DNA from: UBA7359 sp038142205
GTDB lineage: Bacteria > Pseudomonadota > Gammaproteobacteria > Eutrophobiales > Eutrophobiaceae
Assembly: GCA_038142205.1 (NCBI GenBank)
Contig: JAYQJO010000001.1
Span: forward strand, 2,232,001 to 2,296,000
Length of the DNA stretch: 64,000 bases
Direction: 5' to 3'
Part shown: positions 1-8,747 of the stretch, in pieces
Position numbering within the stretch: the first letter of the stretch is position 1
Layout: every line of letters begins with the position of its first letter
The notes under the pieces: generated by a model
What the model was told of the DNA's origin: nothing
The model's database searches: none
The model's input: only the letters and a program-made list of their open reading frames with translations
Made by a program: the position numbers and the translations under genes

Positions 1-1616
1 CAGCAATGGGATTATTCGGAATCGGTATTCTTTATTATTTCTTCGCTGGCGATACACATACGATTCACGCTATCGAAGGATTTGCCATGGGCGCTTCTTC
101 CGTTGCTCTTTTCTCTCGTGTTGGCGGTGGTATTTTCACCAAGAGTGCTGATGTTGGTGCTGACCTTGTCGGTAAGATTGAAGCAGGTATACCTGAAGAT
201 GATCCTCGTAATCCCGGTGTAATTGCTGATAACGTTGGTGACAATGTCGGCGACGTTGCCGGTATGGGCTCAGACATATTTGAGTCTTACTGTGGTTCTA
301 TGATTGCAAGCATAGCATTAGCGTCAACTATGACCGCTCTTACTGTAAACAAATTAGCTCCTGGTGGAAGTCAAGAAACGCTGACCTTTATGCCACTGGC
401 ATTAGCCTCTGTTGGTTTAATTTGTTCGATGATTGGGATTTATTCAGTCAAACTTTTTTCATCAAAAAGTCCTGAAACAGCACTAAGAATAGGTACGATG
501 GGTTCATCAATCATATTCATCATTGCTGCATTTATTTTAATTAAAATGTTGGGTGCCTCTGTTAATGTCTGGATTGCTGTTATTTCCGGTGCTGTTGGGG
601 GCATTATCATTGGTCTTGTCACTGAATATTACACGGGTGGCGCACCAGTCAGAAAAATTGCACAAGACGGTGAAACAGGCCCTGCTACTGTAATGATTAG
701 TGGTCTTGCTACCGGTATGCAATCTGTTGCTATTCCAGTATTAACGATTTGCGGCATTATATTAGTCGCCAGTCACTATGCTGGTCTATACGGTGTCGGT
801 ATCGCAGCCGTGGGCATGTTGAGTACCGTTGGTATTACCATGGCAATTGATGCTTATGGGCCAGTTGCTGATAATGCGGGTGGTATTGCAGAAATGGCTG
901 AGCTTGGTGCAGATACACGTGAAATAACAGACTCTCTTGATGAAGTAGGTAATACGACTGCTGCCATTGGTAAAGGCTTTGCCATTGGTGCTGCTGCATT
1001 AGCCGCGCTTGCATTAATCAGTGCATTCATCGAAAAGATTACAGTGAAGGACCCTGATTTCGTATTACAGATTAATGATCCATTAGTACTTGCCGGAATG
1101 TTCCTTGGCGGCATCTTTCCATTTTTAGTTAGTGCGATGACGATGACCGCTGTTGGTGATGCCGCTTTTGAAATGATTAAGGAAATCCGTCGTCAATTTA
1201 AAGAAATCCCTGGCTTAATGGAAGGTACGGGTAAACCGGATACCGCACGTTGTGTTGATATCGCTACTCGTGCTGCATTAAAACGTATGATTATGCCGGG
1301 TACGCTTGCTGTGCTTGCACCAGTCGTTGTCGGCTTTGGTCTTGGGCCTCAAGCATTAGGCGGCATGTTAGGCGGCGCATTAATCTGCTGTGTCATGATG
1401 GCACTTATGATGGCAAACGCGGGTGGCGCTTGGGATAACGCTAAAAAGCACGTTGAAAAAGGCAACCTTGGTGGCAAGGGAACTGAACTACATGCTGCAG
1501 TTGTCGTGGGTGACACGGTAGGTGACCCATTAAAAGATACATCGGGTCCATCAATGAATATTTTAATTAATGTAATGGCTATTGTAAGTTTAGTAATAGC
1601 GCCACTGTTAGTTTAG
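1..1616 (+). CDS. hppA: Membrane-bound ion-translocating pyrophosphatase, C-terminal part (5' end outside window)
   Basis: Integral membrane enzyme that hydrolyses pyrophosphate and pumps H+ or Na+ across the inner membrane. The reading frame is open from the first base of the window, so the N-terminus is missing; about 537 residues are visible, most of the family's 650-800. The conserved pyrophosphate/Mg site is present (GGGIFTKSADVGADLVGK, then repeated DNVGD), as are many hydrophobic helices. The motif GNTTAA has alanine where K+-independent enzymes carry lysine (GNTTKA), which by family knowledge places it in the K+-dependent class. Whether it pumps protons or sodium cannot be decided here. 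A strong terminator follows. It pairs functionally with the PPi-dependent phosphofructokinase at 12.5-13.7 kb. Confidence 0.95.
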   Translation, partial: AMGLFGIGILYYFFAGDTHTIHAIEGFAMGASSVALFSRVGGGIFTKSADVGADLVGKIEAGIPEDDPRNPGVIADNVGDNVGDVAGMGSDIFESYCGSMIASIALASTMTALTVNKLAPGGSQETLTFMPLALASVGLICSMIGIYSVKLFSSKSPETALRIGTMGSSIIFIIAAFILIKMLGASVNVWIAVISGAVGGIIIGLVTEYYTGGAPVRKIAQDGETGPATVMISGLATGMQSVAIPVLTICGIILVASHYAGLYGVGIAAVGMLSTVGITMAIDAYGPVADNAGGIAEMAELGADTREITDSLDEVGNTTAAIGKGFAIGAAALAALALISAFIEKITVKDPDFVLQINDPLVLAGMFLGGIFPFLVSAMTMTAVGDAAFEMIKEIRRQFKEIPGLMEGTGKPDTARCVDIATRAALKRMIMPGTLAVLAPVVVGFGLGPQALGGMLGGALICCVMMALMMANAGGAWDNAKKHVEKGNLGGKGTELHAAVVVGDTVGDPLKDTSGPSMNILINVMAIVSLVIAPLLV

Positions 1617-1641
1617 ATATTAATTTATAGTTAATAACTGC

Positions 1642-1670
1642 AAGGCCGCATTTTTATGCGGCCTTATTTT
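1642..1670 (+). terminator. Rho-independent terminator after hppA
   Basis: Perfect 9-bp stem AAGGCCGCA / TGCGGCCTT around a 6-nt loop, followed by a short T-rich tract. It lies 25 bases after the hppA stop codon. Confidence 0.85.
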
Positions 1671-1717
1671 ATTTACATGGATATAATGTCAAGAATGTGT
1701 TCCAGGCTTTTCCTAGG

Positions 1718-1737
1718 TACTTACAGCCATGTAAGTA
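1718..1737. repeat. Short inverted repeat upstream of the DNA glycosylase gene
   Basis: TACTTAC and GTAAGTA arms (7 bp) around a 6-nt spacer, about 100 bases before the glycosylase start. It could be an operator or a leader hairpin; nothing ties it to a known regulator. Confidence 0.35.
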
Positions 1738-1834
1738 ATATCTGTTGTGCACGACAACTTTAAAACAGGAGTTAGAGCGACACAGGAATCAGAGCCGAGA
1801 CGCACACTCTACCGATACATCTATAATAATTAAA

Positions 1835-2338
1835 ATGTCTCAAAATACTGGCTTTCCTCCCATCGCGAAACCTGATGCAAAGATATTAATACTCGGTTCC
1901 ATGCCGGGAGTTAAATCTCTTGAAAAAAATCAATACTACGTAAACCCTCGTAATGCTTTCTGGTCAATTATGATTGAGCTTTTGAATGGCGATGAAGAAT
2001 TAAATTATCAACAACGAAAACAATTATTAATTAATAATCGAATTGCTTTATGGGATGTATTAAAAAGTTGTTATCGCGAAGGAAGCCTTGATTCAAACAT
2101 TGACCACTCAACAATTAAAGCGAATGACTTTAATCTTTTTTTAAGCAAGCACAAACAAATTAAAACGATCTTTTTTAATGGTGGTGAAACGGAAAAACTA
2201 TACAAGAAGTACGTTATGAAAGAACTAAATAATAAAGAAATTGAATACTTCAAATTACCATCAACCAGCCCGGCACACGCGGCAATGTCATTTGATCAAA
2301 AGTTATCAGCGTGGAGAATTATAGAAGATTTTATTTAA
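1835..2338 (+). CDS. DNA-deoxyinosine (hypoxanthine-DNA) glycosylase, uracil-DNA glycosylase family 6
   Basis: Base-excision repair enzyme of the uracil-DNA glycosylase superfamily, expected to remove deaminated purine (hypoxanthine) from DNA. At 167 residues it has the usual family length. Visible motifs are GSMPG (residues 21-25), a YYVNPRNAFW segment just after it, and a C-terminal STSPAHA motif, all typical of the family 6 (HDG) group. The frame stays open 30 codons upstream to a TTG, but the family starts at the chosen ATG (MSQNTGF). No clear Shine-Dalgarno sequence is visible. It stands alone between hppA and a convergent gene, with only 6 bases to the cupin gene stop. Confidence 0.8.
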   Translation: MSQNTGFPPIAKPDAKILILGSMPGVKSLEKNQYYVNPRNAFWSIMIELLNGDEELNYQQRKQLLINNRIALWDVLKSCYREGSLDSNIDHSTIKANDFNLFLSKHKQIKTIFFNGGETEKLYKKYVMKELNNKEIEYFKLPSTSPAHAAMSFDQKLSAWRIIEDFI

Positions 2339-2344
2339 GTCTAC

Positions 2345-3193
2345 TCAGTTAGCTTTTAAGGCCTGCTGTTCTTTCCAGTTAAACCATAATTTTGGTGAAA
2401 GTTTATTTAATAAACGATCAATCGATTGCATGACCAATAAATTGTAGGCTCCCTGTAGTTTTCCAAGCACTGTCTGACTCGGGCAACGCAGCGAAATTGA
2501 ATAACCCGCTTCGTCATAGATAAAGTGATGCCAATATCCGCTAGCAATATATAAAGTATCACCTGCATTTAATTCTACTTTATAACCTTTTGCTTCTTTT
2601 AAATTAGGAAACTTCTGAACATCCGGTTTCTCTACATCAACATAACTACGACAAGTAAAAGGATAGCGATGCAAGTTTTTTGATTGTTCAATAGGAAACA
2701 GATAAACCGTCCTTTTCCCTTTAATGACAGTGTGAAAAACATGAGACATATCAATATCAAAATGCATTTGAGTTACTGAGTTTTTGCATCCAAAAAACAT
2801 GAACACAAAACTTTTTGAAACATTATCGATCAGCGAAGGGAATACTATATCGTCTACCAGCTCAGGGATTTCAGCCTTTATATTATAAAGAAACATGCGT
2901 AAATCCTGAGAGGTCGTCATTACTTTATCGATATACTCTCTCAATGGTATAGTTTCAGCATTCGACATGTAGTTCTTGCCAGCACTAACAAAACTGGCAT
3001 CATAAACTTTTACCAGCTTCTCTCCATGCTGTTCTTTAAAGAAATCCGGACTCCACTTTTGTAATGCTGCCCATTTATTTGATAAGCCTTTTATAACGAG
3101 TGGCTTAAGTGGCTTATAAAAATTTTCTAAGAATTGTTTTTGATCTAAGGAGTCTATTTTTTCAACTTCAGATAACTCTATTGTGTCACCCAT
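2345..3193 (-). CDS. JmjC-like cupin protein (Cupin_8 family), putative Fe(II)/2-oxoglutarate hydroxylase
   Basis: Predicted non-haem iron oxygenase of the Cupin_8/JmjC-like family. The double-stranded beta-helix carries the metal triad: HFD at residues 144-146 (His144, Asp146) and a distal His in GYWHHF (222 or 223). The family mark LVIKG is near the N-terminus, where such proteins begin 'x-P-(V/L)-V-(I/L)-(K/R)-G'. Length is 282 residues from the ATG chosen because AGG lies six bases upstream; the frame is open 24 codons further, but that stretch is the tail of the preceding hydrolase in another frame. The start lies one base after that gene's true stop, so the two are surely co-transcribed. 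The substrate is unknown. Confidence 0.75.
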   Translation of the reverse strand: MGDTIELSEVEKIDSLDQKQFLENFYKPLKPLVIKGLSNKWAALQKWSPDFFKEQHGEKLVKVYDASFVSAGKNYMSNAETIPLREYIDKVMTTSQDLRMFLYNIKAEIPELVDDIVFPSLIDNVSKSFVFMFFGCKNSVTQMHFDIDMSHVFHTVIKGKRTVYLFPIEQSKNLHRYPFTCRSYVDVEKPDVQKFPNLKEAKGYKVELNAGDTLYIASGYWHHFIYDEAGYSISLRCPSQTVLGKLQGAYNLLVMQSIDRLLNKLSPKLWFNWKEQQALKAN

Positions 3194-3194
3194 G

Positions 3195-4005
3195 TTACCT
3201 GTTAAGAAATTCGCTATAAGTATGAAGAATTTCCGAGCGCTCCCAATGTAAAAAATGGCCAGCACCCGAGATCATTTTATATTCACAATCAGGGATTTTT
3301 TGAAGACGCTTTTTCTATATCACTTTGATCCAGAATAGCATCATATTCACCACTCAGAATAAGTGTTGATGCTGTTATTTTTCCAAGCTCAATATATTCT
3401 TCGATATCTGATGCTTGTCCAACAAACTCACAATGTTCATAAAAACTGATGAACTGTTCGCGACTCATTTCTCTAAACTGATTAATCATCTGTTTTTTCT
3501 GTGAATCTGGAATATGCTGGCCAAAACGTTCAATCATCAGTGGCGCTATTTTTTCAGCTTTATTTCCGTCAAACAGACTTTGGCCTGCTCGAATGATCTC
3601 AATGACTTCCTTGCTTGGCTTTGCGCCAAAGCTTCCCAGGATCATCTTATCAACTAGCTCAGGATAGCGTGATGCTATTGCTGCAGAAACAATGGTTCCC
3701 CATGATGCGGCTGCCAGAATAACAGTACCATTACGATTTGTTTCTTTTATAACGCTATGTAATACCTCAACCTGTTCATCAAAACTAATACCGAGTGAGC
3801 CAGATAGAATTGAAGCGCGACCTTGTCCAGGCATGTCGAATAACACGACAGAATAATCGGAGACAAAATGACTCACGAACGAGCGCCATGCCGCCATTGT
3901 TTGTTTTGCGCCACTAATACAGATTATGGTTTTTTTAGCTTCACCATAAATACGATAAGGCACGAGAAATCGTCCTAGTTTTAATTCACCTTTAATAGTT
4001 TTCAT
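3195..4005 (-). CDS. RhlA-like alpha/beta hydrolase, interrupted by a one-base shift
   Basis: Alpha/beta-hydrolase fold protein resembling RhlA, the enzyme that joins 3-hydroxyacyl chains into the lipid half of rhamnolipids. Evidence: the strand-turn VVLFDMPGQGRA, the nucleophile elbow AASWG (Ser101) and the acid in SGEYDAIL (Asp222). The frame from the ATG ends early after 238 residues. Dropping one A from the A6 run (plus-strand T6, 3296-3301) restores 31 more residues containing GAGHFLHW, which supplies the catalytic His (position 250). The restored protein is 269 residues and its stop abuts the cupin start. As written, the catalytic His is lost. Hydrolase activity on acyl esters is an equally possible role. 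Confidence 0.75.
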
Positions 4006-4483
4006 TAATATAACTTTTTATATGTAAAATTCATCGATTATCTTAATACGTTGTTTACTATCAAGAAATATAAATGCCGCTATAAACCATATAGAAACAG
4101 ATTATTAACATATTAATCAACCCAGTTTGGCTTGATAACTGGACTAGTTAACAATTATTTAACTAAGCTACCACGTTTGCCACTGAAAATCGCCAAAACA
4201 CATTGACCGTATTACTTGAGCAAAGTTCTCGTCTTTGGTTGAGCCCGCCACTTTATCCAAAAATAAGGAAATCATACGGTCATCAGGAGACCAAACAAAG
4301 ACAATTCGCCACCCTTTTCTAAAAGGGCGTAAAAATACCATGGATTTATGTTTTGTCGAGTATTGTTGCATAACAAATTAAGGAAATTTGTCTTTTTTTT
4401 ACGACAAGTCGACATTTGTTCAATATTAATACGCGGGGAAATGTTTGGCTGGAGCTGAAACGATGTTATTAACACAACTTTAT
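4006..4483. other. 478-bp intergenic region between the RND exporter and the RhlA-like gene
   Basis: AT-rich spacer between two minus-strand genes. It holds one doubtful small reading frame (4168-4371) and an imperfect hairpin at 4145-4165 (TAGTTAA / TTAACTA, 7-nt loop). A promoter for the RhlA-like/cupin pair must lie in its left part, but no convincing -35/-10 pair was singled out. Confidence 0.5.
4168..4371 (-). CDS. Small hypothetical protein (doubtful)
   Basis: A 67-residue frame with balanced, aromatic-rich composition (KGWRIVFVWSPDD near the middle, FQWQTW at the end). It is not recognised as any family. No good ribosome-binding site precedes either the ATG used or the internal ATG at residue 11. 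It sits alone in an otherwise empty spacer. It may be a remnant or chance frame. Confidence 0.25.
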   Translation of the reverse strand: MQQYSTKHKSMVFLRPFRKGWRIVFVWSPDDRMISLFLDKVAGSTKDENFAQVIRSMCFGDFQWQTW

Positions 4484-7224
4484 TCACTTAGTATCTGATG
4501 AATTACCAACCATATCAGCAAGGCGTTTCCCCAGTATATAACTGATATTGAAATTCAATTTAGCAATGATATTTGGAAAAATTTTAGGTCCTTTTGCATT
4601 CGCTCATAATCAAAACGCAGTGCTGAAACATCTTCAGTAGCGACAACATCGGCTGTTCGTTCGGTTTCACGTATATAGCCTATTTCACCAAAAACCTGTC
4701 CCGGTTTTAACATTGCTAGGGAGCGCAAATCACCCTCATCCTTTCTGATAACTTCAACCTCACCTGAAAGGATTAAATACATATCCCGACCAATAGTATC
4801 TTGTTCGACTAAAAGATCGCCTTTTTTAAACTCATGTATCTCCGAAATTAATATTGCTTTACGTCGTTGATAGTCTGTCATGTTTTGAAATAGCACGCTG
4901 CTATCCAATACTTCTTTATCAACAGACATCGCCAAAATCTGGTAAAGACCCACAAGACGAATACGCGCCATAATAATAGGAGTGATTAACAGATAAGCAA
5001 AAATTGAAAACAACATTGTTGCGGCAGCTAAAGCACCAAACTGCGCAACTATAGTAAAGTTAGAGAAAATTAAAACACCAAAACCAAAGGAAAGCGCAAG
5101 GCTGGAAACGATCAGCGGCGTGGCTTCTTCACGAACGGCTGTGTTTACAGCGCCGATATAATCCGAACTACGACGACAAAGCTCGTTATAACGGGCAAGC
5201 AAATGTATGGTGCCATCTATCGCAATACCTATTGCAATAACAGCGACCATCGCTGTGCCCGGATTTAAAGGAATATTGAAATAACCCATTATGCCAAACA
5301 TTAGTGTAATAGGAATGATGGCGGGGATCAGCGCAATGAAACCTCCTTTAAATGAAGTAAACATTGCAGACATAATTAAAAAGATAAGTGTAAGCAATAC
5401 AATTAATGCTTTAACCTGGGCAACCATTAAACTTTCCGCCGCATGATTCACCATCAGGTTCTCACTGACAACATAGGATTTCATTTCAGGGCCAACAATA
5501 GTATCCAACACTTCTCTTAATTCACTAACATATCGGTTTAAAGTATGTGAATCGGAGATGTTATGTCTAACAACAATATTTGCACGGCTATAGTCATGGC
5601 TGACATAACTATCCAGATCACTGCGATGGAAAAACATGAGATATTGCGCAATCAGTCTTTGTGTTTCCGGCACAGAGCCTTCAGAACCATTATTACGAAA
5701 CTCACGATTAATAAATTTCAAATGATCTGCTAAAGATATCGTTCGATCATAAACACCTTGCTGATTAAGAAACGATTGTATGTCTACCAGCTTTTGAATA
5801 TTTTGGGGTTTTTGAAATGCTTTTGCCTGTTTTGATTCAAGCGAAATAAAAAATATTTTAACACCGGCCAGATCATCATGAATGCGTTTAACATCCTGGA
5901 TCAAGGGACGATCACTTTGAAAATAGGATAACGGATCATTCGTGACATAAAGCTTGGCTGCCTGAAATACAAAAAAGACACACAGTGCAAAGGTGAATAG
6001 CAATGTCAAAACAGGAAAACGATCCTGAGAATAACGGAATAAACGCATTACGTGATCAGGTAATGTGTTCATTTCTTTATTTTTAACTAGACTGGTATTT
6101 TTATTTGAACCAAATAAATTCAGCATCAGCGGCAAAACAAGAATTGTTATAAGGCCGTTTGCTAACATGGCAAACGTTGCTGCAAGTGAGAAGTGTTGTA
6201 TTAAGCCAATATTACTAAACAGGTTACTGGCAAACCCTAATGTGGTTGTTAGTACGGTTAATACTAATGGCAAACCGATATGCTTCGCCATATATTGTAA
6301 CGCTTCTTTTTTACCCGACTCTGAGCCTTCGTTTTCATCCAGCCCCCGAAAAAAAGCAGACATTAAATGCGTATCTTCTGTCGCGCCAATTACAATAATC
6401 AGGGACGGAATCATTGCGCTCAATATATTTAACGGAATACCAAGCCAGCCTAATAAACCGAAAGTCCAGATTATAGTTATAACGGAAGTCACTAATGGCA
6501 CTAATGCCGATAACCAGCTACGCATAAATAATAAAATAGAAACAACCAGAATAAAGGCAGATAAAGGCGCTAAAAGCATGAAGTCTTCAGACAGGCTTTG
6601 CTTTAACTCGGCGTTAATTCTTGGCGGGCCAACTTGCGTAATATATTCAAAGTCAGATTGATATAACTCAAGCTGATCCTTAAAGGCTTGATAAATAATC
6701 CGACTAAAATCATTTCTATCATCGGCATCGACAACAGAAACCATCATTGCAGTCACATTGCCGTCATCAGAAAAGAAATTGCCTATATATAATGGGTTAG
6801 CTAAAGCACTTCGTTTAGCACTTAGTGCTTCTTCTGTCGTCTTTGGTGCAGAGCGGAGAACAGGACGGGAAATTATTTTCCCATCAACACCATGTACAGT
6901 ATGTAAGCTAAAAAGACCATCAACACGAATAACACCTTCAATTTTTTCTATAGCTAAATGAAGTTGTTCAAGACGTGCCAGTTTATCTGTCGTCCATAAG
7001 TTTTTATCTTTTATATAAATGATGGTTTTATTGTCTGTGCCAAATTCATCCATCACCTTTTGATAAACCTGACGACTAGGATCATCAGCCGGAATTAAAG
7101 TATCAATGCCAGTATCTATTTGAAGTCGTTGCATGCCAAACAGAGCAAATAAGGTAATCAATAATACGAATACCGTAACGGGCAAACGATGCTTGTAACC
7201 TAACATGCACATTTGTACTATCAT
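4484..7224 (-). CDS. RND-superfamily (MmpL-like) exporter with C-terminal cyclic-nucleotide-binding domain, one-base shift near the end
   Basis: Large inner-membrane protein: a first helix at about residues 13-32, a periplasmic domain, a five-helix block (about 210-370), a second periplasmic domain and a second helix block (about 625-760), the MMPL/Patched-like half-symmetry of RND exporters. After the last helix comes a cNMP-binding fold (about 778-880) with an intact phosphate-binding cassette (residues 842-861: conserved GE and the R of ERTADV). That cytoplasmic sensor is unusual for this family. The frame stops at 889 residues, but adding one T to the T5 run (plus-strand A5, 4577-4581) extends it by KFFPNIIAKL and on to 913. 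The start overlaps the LolA-like gene stop (ATGA), so the two are translationally coupled. Confidence 0.85.
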
Positions 7225-8123
7225 GGCATATCTTCTTCAGTTATTAACTCAGGCAAATTAATATCATCGTCTTCAGGCTCTGGTTTTGTCAGCCGCTCAA
7301 CATAAGGATAATTCTCATATAACCATTCGGCTGTGAACACTTCTGCTGGCACATAGTCGTGAGAAAAAACACGGCGCGTTACTTTTATTAAAGATTGGTG
7401 CGCCTGCTTTTTATCTTCCATTAAAATCATATTAGCGCGCCACATATCACCATCAACGGCTTTTAAATCATGATGACTTTGTATGCGCGAAAGTCGACCT
7501 TGTTTATCAAAATGATGTGTTAGTGTAATGTATAAATTATCTTCTCGAATAAAATGTCGTCGTAAAATTTGTTCCTTACTTTCTTCATCTTCAAGCTTAT
7601 AAACATCCAGTACAAAATGTTTAGCACCTTCTATTTCTTCATTATCACGTCGCTGATAAAAGTGTTCACTCAATATTTCACCAGTAAAGTTTTCTACAGA
7701 AAAATCAGTGCCGAGAAAATTATCATTGCTGCCTTCGCCTGTGCTCTCGATTAAACGTTCACCTAAAGCAGGCAAGTAAATATGTTTTGTCGTATGTCCA
7801 TCTGGATCACGGTTCGCCAGCAAGGCGACACCTTTTACTTCTTCCGGATAATCAAACAACAGCAAAAAACGGACTGTCCCGTCTTTTTCAACTTTTGAAT
7901 AGCGTCTTGCCTTACGGGTATCACGATCACCGTTTCTATCCTGCATCATCATGGATTGTTCTTCATAGATGTAGGGAAACTGCTGATGACGTATTTGCAC
8001 CTGTTTCATAATTTCTGCACCGCTCGTTTCACTATCAATCATCGCTATACTGTTATCAACAAAAAGACCTGTTGTCAGCAAGACAAAAGCAGCAACGTGT
8101 TGATGTTGAGAAAAGTATTTCAT
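7221..8123 (-). CDS. Outer membrane lipoprotein-sorting (LolA-like) protein
   Basis: Periplasmic protein of the LolA-like fold that commonly accompanies MmpL-type RND exporters; it presumably hands a lipid or lipoprotein cargo on from the exporter. It has 300 residues, with a hydrophobic N-terminal signal (AAFVLLTTGLFV) and then beta-rich sequence: KARRYSKVEKDG, VRFLLLFDYPEEVKG, and a lipoprotein-sorting-like HIYLPALGERLIES. The C-terminus is acidic (EPEDDDINLPELITEEDMP). It shares a 4-bp ATGA overlap with the RND gene and follows pqiC by nine bases. The exact cargo is not visible. Confidence 0.75.
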   Translation of the reverse strand: MKYFSQHQHVAAFVLLTTGLFVDNSIAMIDSETSGAEIMKQVQIRHQQFPYIYEEQSMMMQDRNGDRDTRKARRYSKVEKDGTVRFLLLFDYPEEVKGVALLANRDPDGHTTKHIYLPALGERLIESTGEGSNDNFLGTDFSVENFTGEILSEHFYQRRDNEEIEGAKHFVLDVYKLEDEESKEQILRRHFIREDNLYITLTHHFDKQGRLSRIQSHHDLKAVDGDMWRANMILMEDKKQAHQSLIKVTRRVFSHDYVPAEVFTAEWLYENYPYVERLTKPEPEDDDINLPELITEEDMP

Positions 8124-8132
8124 TTAATTAAT

Positions 8133-8747
8133 CTAGTTTTCATGTTCCATTATGCTATCGGCAATACGTAAGCTAAGCTCGCCAAATAACTCTCGCATAG
8201 CTGCGACCATTTGATCGTAATTACCTTCTTCAATTTTAGCCTTGCTCTGCAGACCGATACTTGAAACTTTGGAGCCTTCAACATTTTTTGCCGTATTTGA
8301 AAGCTGCCATCGCGCAAAAAGCTTAACGCTACCATCAACATCCTGTTCAAACTGTTCTATGTGTATCTGTATACGATAATCAGGTAATGAAGAAGAGCGA
8401 TTTAATGGTGTACCAACATCATCTGTTGATAATATTCTAGATAAATTTCTTGCCAGACTACGGAGCAGGTTCTTACGCAGGTTTTCGCCCCATTGGTTTT
8501 CATCAGAAAACTCCAAGCGACTCTCACTACTACGCGAAGCAATTTGAAAACGTTCCAGATACTGAGGTATTTGTAAATCAATTATTTCTATTTTTAATGG
8601 CCTGACTGCTTTAACTGAATCACCAGTGTATTCAACCGGATCAAGTAAATAATAACGCGTCGGATTTGTTGCGCCGCCGCCCATACAAGAACTCAGTGAA
8701 AACGTAACAAACAATAACAAAATTAATTTAGAGTATTGACTTAACAT
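8133..8747 (-). CDS. pqiC: PqiC-like outer-membrane lipoprotein (ABC-type transport auxiliary component)
   Basis: Lipoprotein partner of the Pqi intermembrane lipid-transport bridge; by family knowledge it is anchored in the outer membrane and binds PqiB. The signal peptide ends in a lipobox, LSSC, with the lipidated Cys at about residue 21. The family pattern YYLLDP follows soon after. At 204 residues it has normal length. Its ATG overlaps the pqiB stop by one base (TAATG), showing tight coupling. No odd features. Confidence 0.85.
   Translation of the reverse strand: MLSQYSKLILLLFVTFSLSSCMGGGATNPTRYYLLDPVEYTGDSVKAVRPLKIEIIDLQIPQYLERFQIASRSSESRLEFSDENQWGENLRKNLLRSLARNLSRILSTDDVGTPLNRSSSLPDYRIQIHIEQFEQDVDGSVKLFARWQLSNTAKNVEGSKVSSIGLQSKAKIEEGNYDQMVAAMRELFGELSLRIADSIMEHEN

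Noticed and set aside
1745..1834. Upstream in-frame TTG extension of the DNA glycosylase
   Set aside because: The extra 30 residues are polar and unlike the family N-terminus; the internal ATG gives the standard start.
3289..3301. Programmed -1 frameshift in the RhlA-like gene
   Set aside because: A slippery heptamer is present, but the -1 frame ends after eight codons; only a +1 shift recovers the conserved tail.
6065..6661. 198-codon plus-strand open frame inside the RND exporter gene
   Set aside because: It is antisense to strongly conserved membrane helices of the exporter and shows no recognisable protein features.
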